Shown here in pieces: positions 15,008 through 23,391 of a DNA stretch of 28,551 nt (positions are counted from its first letter, which is position 1; each line of letters starts with the position of its first letter). The stretch is from DATKKM01 sp036741795. GTDB lineage: Bacteria; Chloroflexota; Dehalococcoidia; SM23-28-2; RBG-16-64-32. The position numbers and the translations under genes are program-made. The stretch covers positions 1 to 28,551 of the forward strand of contig DAINRO010000028.1 in the NCBI GenBank assembly GCA_036741795.1, in the 5' to 3' direction. Below the pieces are notes generated by a model. It was not told the DNA's origin, did not search any database, and saw only the letters and a program-made list of their open reading frames with translations.

Positions 15008-17830
15008 ATGGGCGGCGGGGCCAGCGTGCGGATTTTCAGGCCGACTTCACTTGCGGTGGCGGCGCTTATCGCGCTCGCCCTGATCATGCTGCCCGCGGAT
15101 TCGCGGGCTGATCCGCCCGCGCCGCCTGCCGAGTACCAGCCGCTCTACGACGAACTTTCACAGAAACTGACGTCCTTTGAGGCCGATGTGGACGCCGAGT
15201 GGGATGGGACGGTTGGCGACGGGAGGTTCTCGGCCGCGCTCTCCTCGGCAAACGGACAGAAGTCAATCGCCCTGCTGTCTCAGCAATCGTGGTTAGGAAG
15301 CCTGGCGATGCTCGATGCCTACGAAGACCTGGGCATCGAGGTCATCAAGCTTGAGATGGAGTACCCGGTCCAGACGCCGGCTTTCCAATCTTGGCTGGCC
15401 GCACATCCGCCGGCCGGTTACAACCCATACACAGCCACTGTGGCGAGCTTCATTGGGACGCCGACATCGTTCTACAACCGGCTGGTGGATGAGATCCGGT
15501 CGCGAGGGCTGGAGCTGTGGATCGAACACGGGACGCTGTTCGCCGACTATTCGCCGACGCCCGCTGGCGCTTATTTCGCTGATATGCGCACCTCGGGCAT
15601 AGCGGCGACGCGAGCGCGGTATACGTCAGAACGATCGGCTGAGGCGGCCCTGGTGGTGTCCGAGCTAGAGCCGGACTACTACACGATCCTGGAGGAGCCG
15701 GATACTCAGAACGACAACTTTGGGTACTTTGCGGGCCAAACTCCGCTATTCGACACCGCGGGCTGGATCGGGTACGTCGAGGCGACTACATCGGCAATCG
15801 AGGTTGCTGTGCCCGGATCGCCGACGCTGCTGGGGGCGGGGACGGGCACGTGGGACAGCTTTGCCTACACGCAGGCGTTCGCGGCGATGCCGGACCTTGA
15901 TTACGTGGACCTGCACATCTATCCGCTGCAGACGATCGGGCAGGACTACTTGCAGGTGGCGCTGGACTGGGCGGACTACATCCGCTCAGTCGACCCGGTG
16001 AAGATTGTGACGGTTGGCGAGACGTGGTTGTACAAAGCTGCGATCTCCGACCTCACGGGCGGTACGCCGTACAACGACATCCTGGGACGGGACGTGTATA
16101 GCTTCTGGGAGCCGCTAGACCAGCAATATATGCGGCTCATCTTCAAGATGATGCAGGTAGCTGACTTCAAGTTAATGATGCCGTTCTGGACACAGTATTT
16201 CTGGGGGTACCTGGAGTACGGTGACCCGGACCTCGAGGGTCTGACGGGGCCACAGAAGATCGCGCTGGCAGGCCAGGAAGCGGGGCCGAACGTCCTGGCA
16301 GGGATCCTGACAGGAACCGGGGAAGAGTTCGAACGACTGATGCCGCTGACGGACGGGACGCCCACCTTTTACTGCACATGGTCACCGTCCTGCCCGGAAA
16401 TTACGATCACGGGGGACCCGCCTTCGGCCTTTCCGTTCCGGGGGTACGGCGATCCGAGCATTGAGTACGACCCGGACACCGGTGAGCTGTGGATGTCGTA
16501 CTCGTGGCTGGATGTGAACGTGACTTCGCCGGGACCGCCGCCGGTGATCGATTTCGGCGTGCGGACGCACCTGGCGAAGAGCACGGACGGCGGGGCGACG
16601 TGGGCGTTCGTACGTGAGGTCAACGACACCCAACTCATTTCCCACCCGGACACATCGGAACAGGGATGGCTGATCCACGAGGTTTCGACGCTTGCTCGTC
16701 GGGCTTCCGGCGACTGGGAGTTGCTGTGGCTGGCGTACTTCGATCCGCAAGGGGGCGCGCACGGCGCTGGAAACTCGGACTTCCACTACCGCCGGAGCAC
16801 GGCCAGCACTCCCGACGACCTGGGCGACAGCGAGGCGGCGTGGATCGGTGGGAACATCACTTCGCCGTCGTTCGGGGCAGTGCACAACTTCAATGCGACC
16901 CCGCAACTCTCGGACTGCACGGCGTTCACGGAGCCGGCGCTGCTGGCTCACGGAGGCGAGACCTATCTCGCGACGAACTGCGTGGTGTTCAGTGGGTCCG
17001 TGCGGCAACCGCAGTTAGAGAGGTTGGTGTTGCTCCGCGAGGATGGCGACAGTTACGACTACATGGGCGAGCTGCTGGACTATGACGACGCAGTGGACAA
17101 CGGGGGCGAGCGGATAGAGCAAGTTGACCTGTCGATCGCGCAGAACGGTGCCGTGTTGTTGATCGGCACGGCGATCCAGGCAGCGCAGCCGAATCACCTG
17201 GGTTGCGTGGTATTCGAGGTCCTGGACCTGGACGCTGCGTCCGTGCGGCGGTACGGCTCCGGGGAGGCGGTGAAGTTGATGCAGATCACAGGCGACGACC
17301 CTGGGCTTGGCTCGGGGCTTTGTACGTACGACGCCGAAAGCAGCACCGGCGTGATGATCGTGCTGCACGACCAGGACCCGCCGCCACAGGCCGTGTTCTC
17401 GATGCGGGCCACAGGCCAGCACCCCCAGGGGAACGACGTCGACGCCGACGGCCGGGCGGACACGGCGGACAACTGCCCGGAGTGGCCAAACCCCGGGCAG
17501 AACCTGCCGGTGTGGAGTGTGCCCGCCGGGGACCGGGACTGCGACGGATTCCCGGACCTCGTGACAGCGGCAGGTAGGGGGAACGAGGCCTCTATCGGGA
17601 CCGATGAGATGGATCAGTGCCCCGAGAATTCGGCGGACGATGCCTGGCCGCCGGACGTGAACAACAGCGGAGTGGTGAACCTTTCGGATGTTTCGCTGCT
17701 GAGTTCGGCATACAACAAAATGATCGGTCAGCAGGGATACGAGGTGCGCAAGGACCTCAACGCCAACAACTCCGTCAACCTTAGTGATGTGTCGTTGATG
17801 GGTTCGTTCTACAACAAGAGCTGCTCATAG
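15008..17830 (+). CDS. Secreted clan GH-A-like barrel with Asp-box region and C-terminal dockerin-like module
   Basis: About 940 residues with a signal peptide (hydrophobic core AALIALALIMLPA, ending SRADPP). The ATG at 15008 is chosen; in-frame GTG at 14987 or 15026 are alternatives and none has a good Shine-Dalgarno. The first half looks like a TIM-barrel glycoside hydrolase: ILEEPDTQ (Glu229/230, acid-base position after strand 4) and VTVGETWLY (Glu338, nucleophile position on strand 7), spaced about 108 residues apart as in clan GH-A. The second half (about 470-830) has an Asp-box, STDGGATW near 524, and GDPSIEYD, suggesting a sialidase or five-bladed propeller fold. The tail has NDVDADGRADTADNC, DCDGFP and the F-hand pair DVNNSGVVNLSD/DLNANNSVNLSD. 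Only 42 bases follow the previous stop, so co-transcription is likely. No specific GH family is assigned. Confidence 0.82.
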   Translation: MGGGASVRIFRPTSLAVAALIALALIMLPADSRADPPAPPAEYQPLYDELSQKLTSFEADVDAEWDGTVGDGRFSAALSSANGQKSIALLSQQSWLGSLAMLDAYEDLGIEVIKLEMEYPVQTPAFQSWLAAHPPAGYNPYTATVASFIGTPTSFYNRLVDEIRSRGLELWIEHGTLFADYSPTPAGAYFADMRTSGIAATRARYTSERSAEAALVVSELEPDYYTILEEPDTQNDNFGYFAGQTPLFDTAGWIGYVEATTSAIEVAVPGSPTLLGAGTGTWDSFAYTQAFAAMPDLDYVDLHIYPLQTIGQDYLQVALDWADYIRSVDPVKIVTVGETWLYKAAISDLTGGTPYNDILGRDVYSFWEPLDQQYMRLIFKMMQVADFKLMMPFWTQYFWGYLEYGDPDLEGLTGPQKIALAGQEAGPNVLAGILTGTGEEFERLMPLTDGTPTFYCTWSPSCPEITITGDPPSAFPFRGYGDPSIEYDPDTGELWMSYSWLDVNVTSPGPPPVIDFGVRTHLAKSTDGGATWAFVREVNDTQLISHPDTSEQGWLIHEVSTLARRASGDWELLWLAYFDPQGGAHGAGNSDFHYRRSTASTPDDLGDSEAAWIGGNITSPSFGAVHNFNATPQLSDCTAFTEPALLAHGGETYLATNCVVFSGSVRQPQLERLVLLREDGDSYDYMGELLDYDDAVDNGGERIEQVDLSIAQNGAVLLIGTAIQAAQPNHLGCVVFEVLDLDAASVRRYGSGEAVKLMQITGDDPGLGSGLCTYDAESSTGVMIVLHDQDPPPQAVFSMRATGQHPQGNDVDADGRADTADNCPEWPNPGQNLPVWSVPAGDRDCDGFPDLVTAAGRGNEASIGTDEMDQCPENSADDAWPPDVNNSGVVNLSDVSLLSSAYNKMIGQQGYEVRKDLNANNSVNLSDVSLMGSFYNKSCS

Positions 17831-18127
17831 CGCTGCGCGGCGGTAGGGGTGAACTCCCGTTGGAGCGGGACATGGCGGCTGCTCGATGATCTGAGAGCTC
17901 ATGCCGGAAAAAATGATCCGGAATCGGCATACGGCCCGAATAACCATTGCGATGCGATTGTAATGCCCACGGCCCCGTCCTTTAACCAATCGTCTGCAAG
18001 CGGCTGCCAAAATACCGTCAACTCGGCCAAAAGGGGCCGAATCGACAGGAGTCCTGGACCAAGGATCGGGGGGTTAGCGCGGATCCTCGTGGAACCAGGC
18101 TAGGAAATAACCTACCGGGAGGGAGAA
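17831..18127 (+). other. Intergenic region with two hairpins upstream of the cohesin/Ig-like gene
   Basis: No gene is supported in these 297 bases. A hairpin ATGCCG/CGGCAT (17901-17906 with 17925-17930) encloses an inner CCGGA/TCCGG; a second, TCGGCC-AAAAGG-GGCCGA (18023-18040), is perfect. Neither is followed by a T-run. GGGAGGGAG (about 18117-18125) is the ribosome site of the next gene. No promoter with both boxes is convincing. Confidence 0.5.
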
Positions 18128-21100
18128 ATGATGAACAGGTTCGCAGTCGCAGTCGTGGCAGTAATCGTCCTGGCATCCGTTGCCACCCTGCACTGGGAGT
18201 TGGGAAGGGGAGCCCAGGCGCAAGTCGACCCAACTATCAACTTACTGGCCGTGGATACAGACATAACGGGAAACACGGCATCGTCGATAGGACCGGTCGA
18301 GGACTGTAAGCCGGTATCAGCTGGCGAGTTCGTGACCGTCGACATCGTCGTCGATGATGTGCCAGAACCCGGAGTGCAGTCATTCGGCACCGACATTCTC
18401 TACGACCCCACCGTGCTCGAAGTGACGGCCGTGGATGGCAACTTACTGCTCGTCGCTCAGGGCGGAACTCTCATCACGTTTGCGGGTCCTCTCCCTGATT
18501 CCGATGGAGTCTACCGTTGGGAAGCCGCTGACCTCGGCGGGCCATCTGCTTATGAAACCGGCCCAGGGGTATTCCTGCGCGTCACCTTCCGGGCCGTTGG
18601 CCCTGGAATCTCTCCCATCGTCCTCTCCGACGAAATCCAGGGGGACGGAACACCTGACGCCTACTACGAGGGCGGAATCCCCTTCCTTATTAACGATCTC
18701 CGCTCTGCCACGATCGGCGTGGATGAGGACTGCCCATCACCAGCTGACGTGAGTGTAACTTCGGTGTCCGTCAATGCGCCTGCGCAAATGACTGCCAACA
18801 CGCCGACGAACGTAACAGTTGATTCGGTGGTCTCGAACGGTGGGCCGTACCAACCCTTCAACGTGGACGTCACTACCACGTTGTCAACACCAACGGACTG
18901 TTCCGTGTCAGGTGGCAATAACCAGACCACCCAGGACACCTTACTCTCGGTAGGCGCACCGGCGAACGTTAGCCACACCTTCTCCGTAACGTGCACTGAG
19001 GTGTCGTTCCACACCATGTCTGCAAGTGTCACCGTTGCTGATGACGACCCGGTAGCTTTTGAGACCTCCCCCTTTAACGACACTCTTGCAGCGATCGACA
19101 CCACGGCCGTCGTTGGCGAGTCGAATTTCTCCCTCGGTGCGCTCACGCCGGTCTTCCCCGCCACGGTGATGGCAGGGATGGAATTTACAATGACAATAGA
19201 GGTGCCGGTCACTAACTCCGGCCCCTTTGGTCCTGCGAGCGCCCGGCCGTCGATCGATCTGGTATATCCGTCGGATTGTCTGCTGTTTTCGCCCGATCCA
19301 GGGGTCGATGATGAAATGCTGGCCTCTGGCCAAACTGGGACTGCGGCCGTCAGTTGGAAGGTGATCTGCAAGAACCCTGGCTCGCACGCCTTCTCGTATA
19401 CCGCTTCTGTCTCGCCCACCCACCTGCATGTGACGGACCCGGCCGGTCCCAACGATGCATCCGGAGCCCACACTCTCGACGTCTTTGTTGGCGTCTGCGG
19501 CCCCGACCCCGCCCCCGCCGGCGATCCTCTACAGAACATGTCACCGGAGTTAATCGCCCTCATCGGCCGATTGACGGAGACTGGGACCCCAGTACCGCCG
19601 GAATACCAGAAGCCCCTATCCTGCCTCATGGATCAGACAGCCACAGACGCGGCTGGCACTCCCGGCAACGACTGCCCGGTAGGGTTGCTGGCTGAGCAAC
19701 CCTGCGGAGTCAGCATCGACGTGCGCATCGATCAGGTGGGCGGCTCCCCGATTGGAAGGCCGTCGACGCGGCTTGCCCCTATTGGCGTGACTTTTGTGCC
19801 GCCGGAAATCGATTGGGCCGCCGACCTGGATATCCAGAATGCCTCGATAAACAGTTCCGGCAAGTTCAGCATCAGAACCGATGGCGGTCTGCAGCTAAAC
19901 GGCACCCCGTGCCAAATCGACATCGGAACCGATGACACCCTGGGCTGGGAAGCCGCCCTTAAAGGGAATGCACCCGAAACCAATAGCACTGACCTCCTCA
20001 AGAGCGCCCACCACTGGCCGAATGACCTGAACGCCGAACGCGCCTTGGTGGAAGCTTCCTTCACGGCCCACCCAAGTCTGCCACCAGGCGTCACTCTCTG
20101 GTCGCGGACGGTCATACCCCTGGAGAACTCCGGGATTAAGCTTCCGCTGAACGTTCTCACGTGGAAAATAACGGACCCTGCCTACCAGACGCTCACAGGT
20201 GCGGGATGGGTCGTGGTCCCCTTCCCAGGTGACCCGGTGAACCCGGACCCGGCAGGAACGATCGGCGGTAATCCCGATCAAGACGACCCACCAACGGGTC
20301 CGTGGCCGCCTTCTACTTGCACGCCACACAACGTGAGAATGGAATTCTTCGGTGTGGCCGAGGTGCCGGAAGGCGGCAGCGGCGCCGTTATGCTCGCCTG
20401 CACCACGCCCGGCAGCCACATGACCTGGACTTTGCTTGATCCTGATGCAAAGAACGTCATCGGTGACGAAGGTCCACGCTCAGAAAATCTGACATGCGGC
20501 CTCGACCTGGATGGCGACGGTCTCTCACAGAACTCGGAGACGTATTGGGGGACTAACGCGCTCAGTACAGACTCAGACGGCGATGGGGTGCAGGACGCGC
20601 CGGACAATTGCAAGCTGATCCCGAACCCTGGTCAAGCAGACCTCGAGGAGGACGGGATCGGCGACATTTGCGACCCCGACGATGAGAACGACGGCATTGC
20701 CGACACCGGGGACAACTGTGCGACAACGGTCAACCCCGACCAACAGAACGCCGTGCACCCTGGAACAACTGCCGGTGACCACTGCGAGGACCCGGACACC
20801 GATACTGTCGTGGACTTCACCGATAACTGTCCCGATACACCGAATCCCGGCCAGGAAAACGATATTCATAGCGAGCTCCCCGCTGGAGATCACTGTGACG
20901 ACCCGGACCTGGACGGCGTGCCGGACATCGACGACAACTGTATCGACACGTCCAACCACGCGCAGGATAACGCCGTGCACCCCGGCACGGCAGCCGGCGA
21001 CCACTGCGACGATCCGGACGAGGATACCGTGATAGACATCGACGACAACTGTCCGGACCTGTCGAACGTGGGCCAGGAGAATGGGGACGGCGACCTGTTC

Positions 21101-21496
21101 GGCGACGTGTGCGACGTTTGCCCGGTCGTCATGAACTTCTGGAGCGTGCCAAGCGGGGACGGTGACTGTGACGGTTTCCCCAACACGGTGACGACCGCCG
21201 GCCGCGGACGCGAGAACTTCGTCGGAACAGATCCTGACGATACTTGCCCGGACACCTCCGCACCTAACGATGAACGAGGGCCATCCGTTGGTGAACCTCT
21301 GTCCCCCTGGCCCCCGGACATCAACGACACGCAAAGAGTCAACCTCTCCGACGTATCGTTAATGAGCGCCGCCTACAACAAGGCAGTCGGCGAACCCGGG
21401 TACTCCCAGAGGGTCGACCTCAACGCCAACGATATGGTCAATCTGAGCGACGTCTCCGTCATGAGTCCGTTCTACAACAGGAGCTGCGCCCCCTGA
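18128..21496 (+). CDS. Secreted cohesin-like/Ig-like protein with thrombospondin type 3 repeats and dockerin-like end
   Basis: The 1122-residue protein starts at tandem ATG codons after GGGAGGGAG. It has a signal peptide (1-34, ending AQAQ). A cohesin-like domain spans about 40-202 (AVDTDITGNTASS, VEDCKPV, VDIVVDDV, ILYDPTVLEVTAV). Two Ig-like/CARDB-like domains follow (about 205-460; ADVSVTSVSV, then a second with PVTNSGPFGPAS). An uncharacterised Cys-bearing region spans about 460-790. Then come about five calcium-binding thrombospondin type 3 repeats (about 793-1010; DGDGVQDAPDNC and DPDLDGVPDIDDNC types) and the shared tail with F-hands DINDTQRVNLSD and DLNANDMVNLSD ending YNRSCAP. No catalytic motif is seen; a structural or bridging role with both binding modules is inferred. 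A strong hairpin lies just after the stop. Confidence 0.87.
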   Translation: MMNRFAVAVVAVIVLASVATLHWELGRGAQAQVDPTINLLAVDTDITGNTASSIGPVEDCKPVSAGEFVTVDIVVDDVPEPGVQSFGTDILYDPTVLEVTAVDGNLLLVAQGGTLITFAGPLPDSDGVYRWEAADLGGPSAYETGPGVFLRVTFRAVGPGISPIVLSDEIQGDGTPDAYYEGGIPFLINDLRSATIGVDEDCPSPADVSVTSVSVNAPAQMTANTPTNVTVDSVVSNGGPYQPFNVDVTTTLSTPTDCSVSGGNNQTTQDTLLSVGAPANVSHTFSVTCTEVSFHTMSASVTVADDDPVAFETSPFNDTLAAIDTTAVVGESNFSLGALTPVFPATVMAGMEFTMTIEVPVTNSGPFGPASARPSIDLVYPSDCLLFSPDPGVDDEMLASGQTGTAAVSWKVICKNPGSHAFSYTASVSPTHLHVTDPAGPNDASGAHTLDVFVGVCGPDPAPAGDPLQNMSPELIALIGRLTETGTPVPPEYQKPLSCLMDQTATDAAGTPGNDCPVGLLAEQPCGVSIDVRIDQVGGSPIGRPSTRLAPIGVTFVPPEIDWAADLDIQNASINSSGKFSIRTDGGLQLNGTPCQIDIGTDDTLGWEAALKGNAPETNSTDLLKSAHHWPNDLNAERALVEASFTAHPSLPPGVTLWSRTVIPLENSGIKLPLNVLTWKITDPAYQTLTGAGWVVVPFPGDPVNPDPAGTIGGNPDQDDPPTGPWPPSTCTPHNVRMEFFGVAEVPEGGSGAVMLACTTPGSHMTWTLLDPDAKNVIGDEGPRSENLTCGLDLDGDGLSQNSETYWGTNALSTDSDGDGVQDAPDNCKLIPNPGQADLEEDGIGDICDPDDENDGIADTGDNCATTVNPDQQNAVHPGTTAGDHCEDPDTDTVVDFTDNCPDTPNPGQENDIHSELPAGDHCDDPDLDGVPDIDDNCIDTSNHAQDNAVHPGTAAGDHCDDPDEDTVIDIDDNCPDLSNVGQENGDGDLFGDVCDVCPVVMNFWSVPSGDGDCDGFPNTVTTAGRGRENFVGTDPDDTCPDTSAPNDERGPSVGEPLSPWPPDINDTQRVNLSDVSLMSAAYNKAVGEPGYSQRVDLNANDMVNLSDVSVMSPFYNRSCAP

Positions 21497-21503
21497 TCAA
21501 ATG

Positions 21504-21538
21504 CTGCGGGCACGCGGAGTTGCTCCGCGTGCCCGCAG
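21504..21538 (+). terminator. Strong 16-bp hairpin, transcription terminator without a T-run
   Basis: CTGCGGGCACGCGGAG pairs perfectly with 21523-21538 across a TTG loop, starting 8 bases after the stop of the preceding gene. No U-tract follows, so it may terminate by stem strength alone, protect the mRNA 3' end, or work in both directions. Confidence 0.75.
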
Positions 21539-21592
21539 GCCCGGCACAAGGTCATTTCCGCAACGAAATCCCAACCCGCCGAGTCCCCACTG

Positions 21593-21613
21593 TGTGCACA
21601 GTAGGCCTACAAT
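21593..21613 (+). promoter_or_regulatory. Twin palindromes and -10 box before the sugar dehydrogenase gene
   Basis: TGTGCACA (21593-21600) is followed immediately by GTAGGCCTAC (21601-21610), both perfect palindromes. TACAAT (21608-21613) would be the -10 box, putting transcription start at about 21620, one base before the ATG. The palindromes would then cover the -20 region as an operator. No -35 consensus is visible, which suits an activator-dependent or repressed promoter. Confidence 0.45.
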
Positions 21614-21620
21614 TGCCCTG

Positions 21621-23210
21621 ATGAAGCTATGGAGGGCCGTCGCCGCAGTGCTGGCGATCGTAACGGTTTTCACGGCACTGGACGATGGGGAGCGTTTGGA
21701 GGCGGCACCTCGCACCAACGGGTATGCCCTGCAGCCGATCCTTTCCAGCGGCTACCTCGATTCGGCGGATTCATCGCTAATCGAGTTCGCGATGATTCCA
21801 GGAGAGCCGAACGAGGCGATCGTGGCCAGCCAGTCGGGGCTGATTTACAGGGTAGCTTTGGACGCCAGCTTCGCTCCCGCGGCATGGGGGAACTTGAGTG
21901 GAAGCCTCACATTCAATGGCGAGCAGGGTTTGATGTCCGTAGCGTTCGCACCCAACTTCGAGACGAGCGGCCGGGTGTACGCGTACTACACGCCGGGGAG
22001 TCCGACGCCGACTGTGCTGGCTCGCTACTCTGCTACCGAAACGGACCTGAACGAGGCGAGCGGCGTGCCATTGCTGAATATCGAAGAATTCGCGAGCAAC
22101 CACAATGGCGGGCACATCGACTTCGATAGCGATGGGTACCTTTACCTGTCGCTTGGCGATGGTGGTGGAGGCGGCGACCCCAGGGAAAAGGGGCAGGCGC
22201 TGAATACCCTGCTGGGGAAAGTACTCCGGCTGGATGTCTCGGGTCCCACTGGCTACGCAATACCCCCTGGCAACCCATTTAGCGACGGTCCGGGGCCGAT
22301 TCGGGAGGAGATCTTCGCCTATGGCTTCCGAAACCCCTGGCGCATGTCGATAGATCCATTGACCGACGACGTCTGGTTGGGTGATGTCGGACAAGGTGCC
22401 TGGGAGGAGGTCGACAAGGTTGTGTCCGGCGGCAACTACGGCTGGGACTGCGAGGAAGGCAATCACGCCTTCTCGGACAGTGACCAGGGTTATCCGCTCT
22501 TGCCTTGCGGCGGGCCGTTTCTGCCCGCTCGCGCCGAATACAGCCACAGTTTCGGCCAGGCAGTTACCGGTGGCGTCGTCTACCGGGGCGACGACCTACC
22601 CGAGCTATACGGGTGGTACGTGTATGGAGACTTCTACACCGGGCGTCTTTGGGCAGTGGATACGGTCGGAGAGGGCGCAGCGGTGCTCCTCGCCGACTTG
22701 AACTACAACCTGGCGTCGTTCACGTTACTGCCTGATGGCGAAATAGCAGTCGTCACCTACAACGACGGCGTCCACAAGCTCGTGGGCGACTACGATCAGG
22801 ACGGAGTGTTGAACCAGTCCGACAACTGCCCGGACTGGCCAAACGCGGGCCAGGGGATGCCATCGTGGAGCGTGCCTGCGGGAGACGCTGACTGCGATGG
22901 TTATCCGAACACGGTAACCGTTTCCGGCCGGGGCAACGAGGCCGTAATCGGGACAAACGCGGCGGATCAGTGCTCGAACACGGTGGGACTTAACGATGAG
23001 GTGGTGGACGCCTGGCCCCCCGATGTAAACGATAGCCGAACGGTGAACCTCTCGGACCTATCGTCCTTCTCCCCGTGGTACAACGTTATTGGCCCCAATC
23101 CGCCCAATCCCGCGTTTAACCCGCGCTTTGACCTCAACGCGAACAATGTGGTGAACCTGAGCGACCTATCGTTGATGGGCCCGTTTTACAACAAGAGCTG
23201 CACTCCCTAG
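21621..23210 (+). CDS. Secreted PQQ-type sugar dehydrogenase (GSDH/sorbosone dehydrogenase-like) with dockerin-like end
   Basis: The ATG at 21621 begins MKLWRAVAAVLAIVTVFTA, a proper signal peptide; the upstream in-frame ATG at 21501 would add 40 Arg/Pro-rich residues and overlap the terminator hairpin. The 529-residue product has a six-bladed GSDH propeller (about 30-395). NHNGGHIDF places His161 at the catalytic His of soluble glucose dehydrogenase (DHQSGR in the Acinetobacter enzyme); LSLGDGG and YGFRNPWRMSID (Arg237, PQQ contact) follow. It probably oxidises an aldose or sugar aldehyde outside the cell, if PQQ is available. The tail has DYDQDGVLNQSDNC, DCDGYP and F-hands DVNDSRTVNLSD/DLNANNVVNLSD, with an enlarged Asn-Pro-rich loop between them, ending YNKSCTP. 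No Shine-Dalgarno: possibly leaderless. Confidence 0.9.
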   Translation: MKLWRAVAAVLAIVTVFTALDDGERLEAAPRTNGYALQPILSSGYLDSADSSLIEFAMIPGEPNEAIVASQSGLIYRVALDASFAPAAWGNLSGSLTFNGEQGLMSVAFAPNFETSGRVYAYYTPGSPTPTVLARYSATETDLNEASGVPLLNIEEFASNHNGGHIDFDSDGYLYLSLGDGGGGGDPREKGQALNTLLGKVLRLDVSGPTGYAIPPGNPFSDGPGPIREEIFAYGFRNPWRMSIDPLTDDVWLGDVGQGAWEEVDKVVSGGNYGWDCEEGNHAFSDSDQGYPLLPCGGPFLPARAEYSHSFGQAVTGGVVYRGDDLPELYGWYVYGDFYTGRLWAVDTVGEGAAVLLADLNYNLASFTLLPDGEIAVVTYNDGVHKLVGDYDQDGVLNQSDNCPDWPNAGQGMPSWSVPAGDADCDGYPNTVTVSGRGNEAVIGTNAADQCSNTVGLNDEVVDAWPPDVNDSRTVNLSDLSSFSPWYNVIGPNPPNPAFNPRFDLNANNVVNLSDLSLMGPFYNKSCTP

Positions 23211-23391
23211 AGGACCATTACGGGTGCATTTTTCCAACCAGAATGCAACTTAGATCACTGTGTCGCAACGACGATGTTGGGTAGAATAACGGGGTGTAAA
23301 GTTTGCGGTAGAACCTGCGGCCGTTCTTAGATACCGGCTTCAGACTTTTTCGCGGGCGACATCTGGTGCGGCCCCTTGAGGAGGTGTCAAC
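23211..23391 (+). promoter_or_regulatory. Intergenic region carrying a likely -10 box for the propeller gene
   Basis: TAGAAT at about 23282-23287 is a reasonable -10 box without a matching -35. The long leader (about 100 bases) ends in GAGGAGG before the GTG start. No terminator is visible after the preceding stop. Confidence 0.3.

Noticed and set aside
18023..18040. Perfect hairpin as a terminator of the preceding gene
   Set aside because: It is almost 200 bases after the stop, and ATCGACAGG follows instead of a T-run. It is recorded only as a structure.
17849..18103. 84-residue plus-strand frame in the intergenic region
   Set aside because: Composition is unlike a conserved protein, it has no Shine-Dalgarno, and it overlaps both hairpins.
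21501..21620. Longer N-terminus of the sugar dehydrogenase from the ATG at 21501
   Set aside because: It would put 40 Arg/Pro-rich residues before the signal peptide and encode the terminator hairpin; the ATG at 21621 starts a proper signal peptide.
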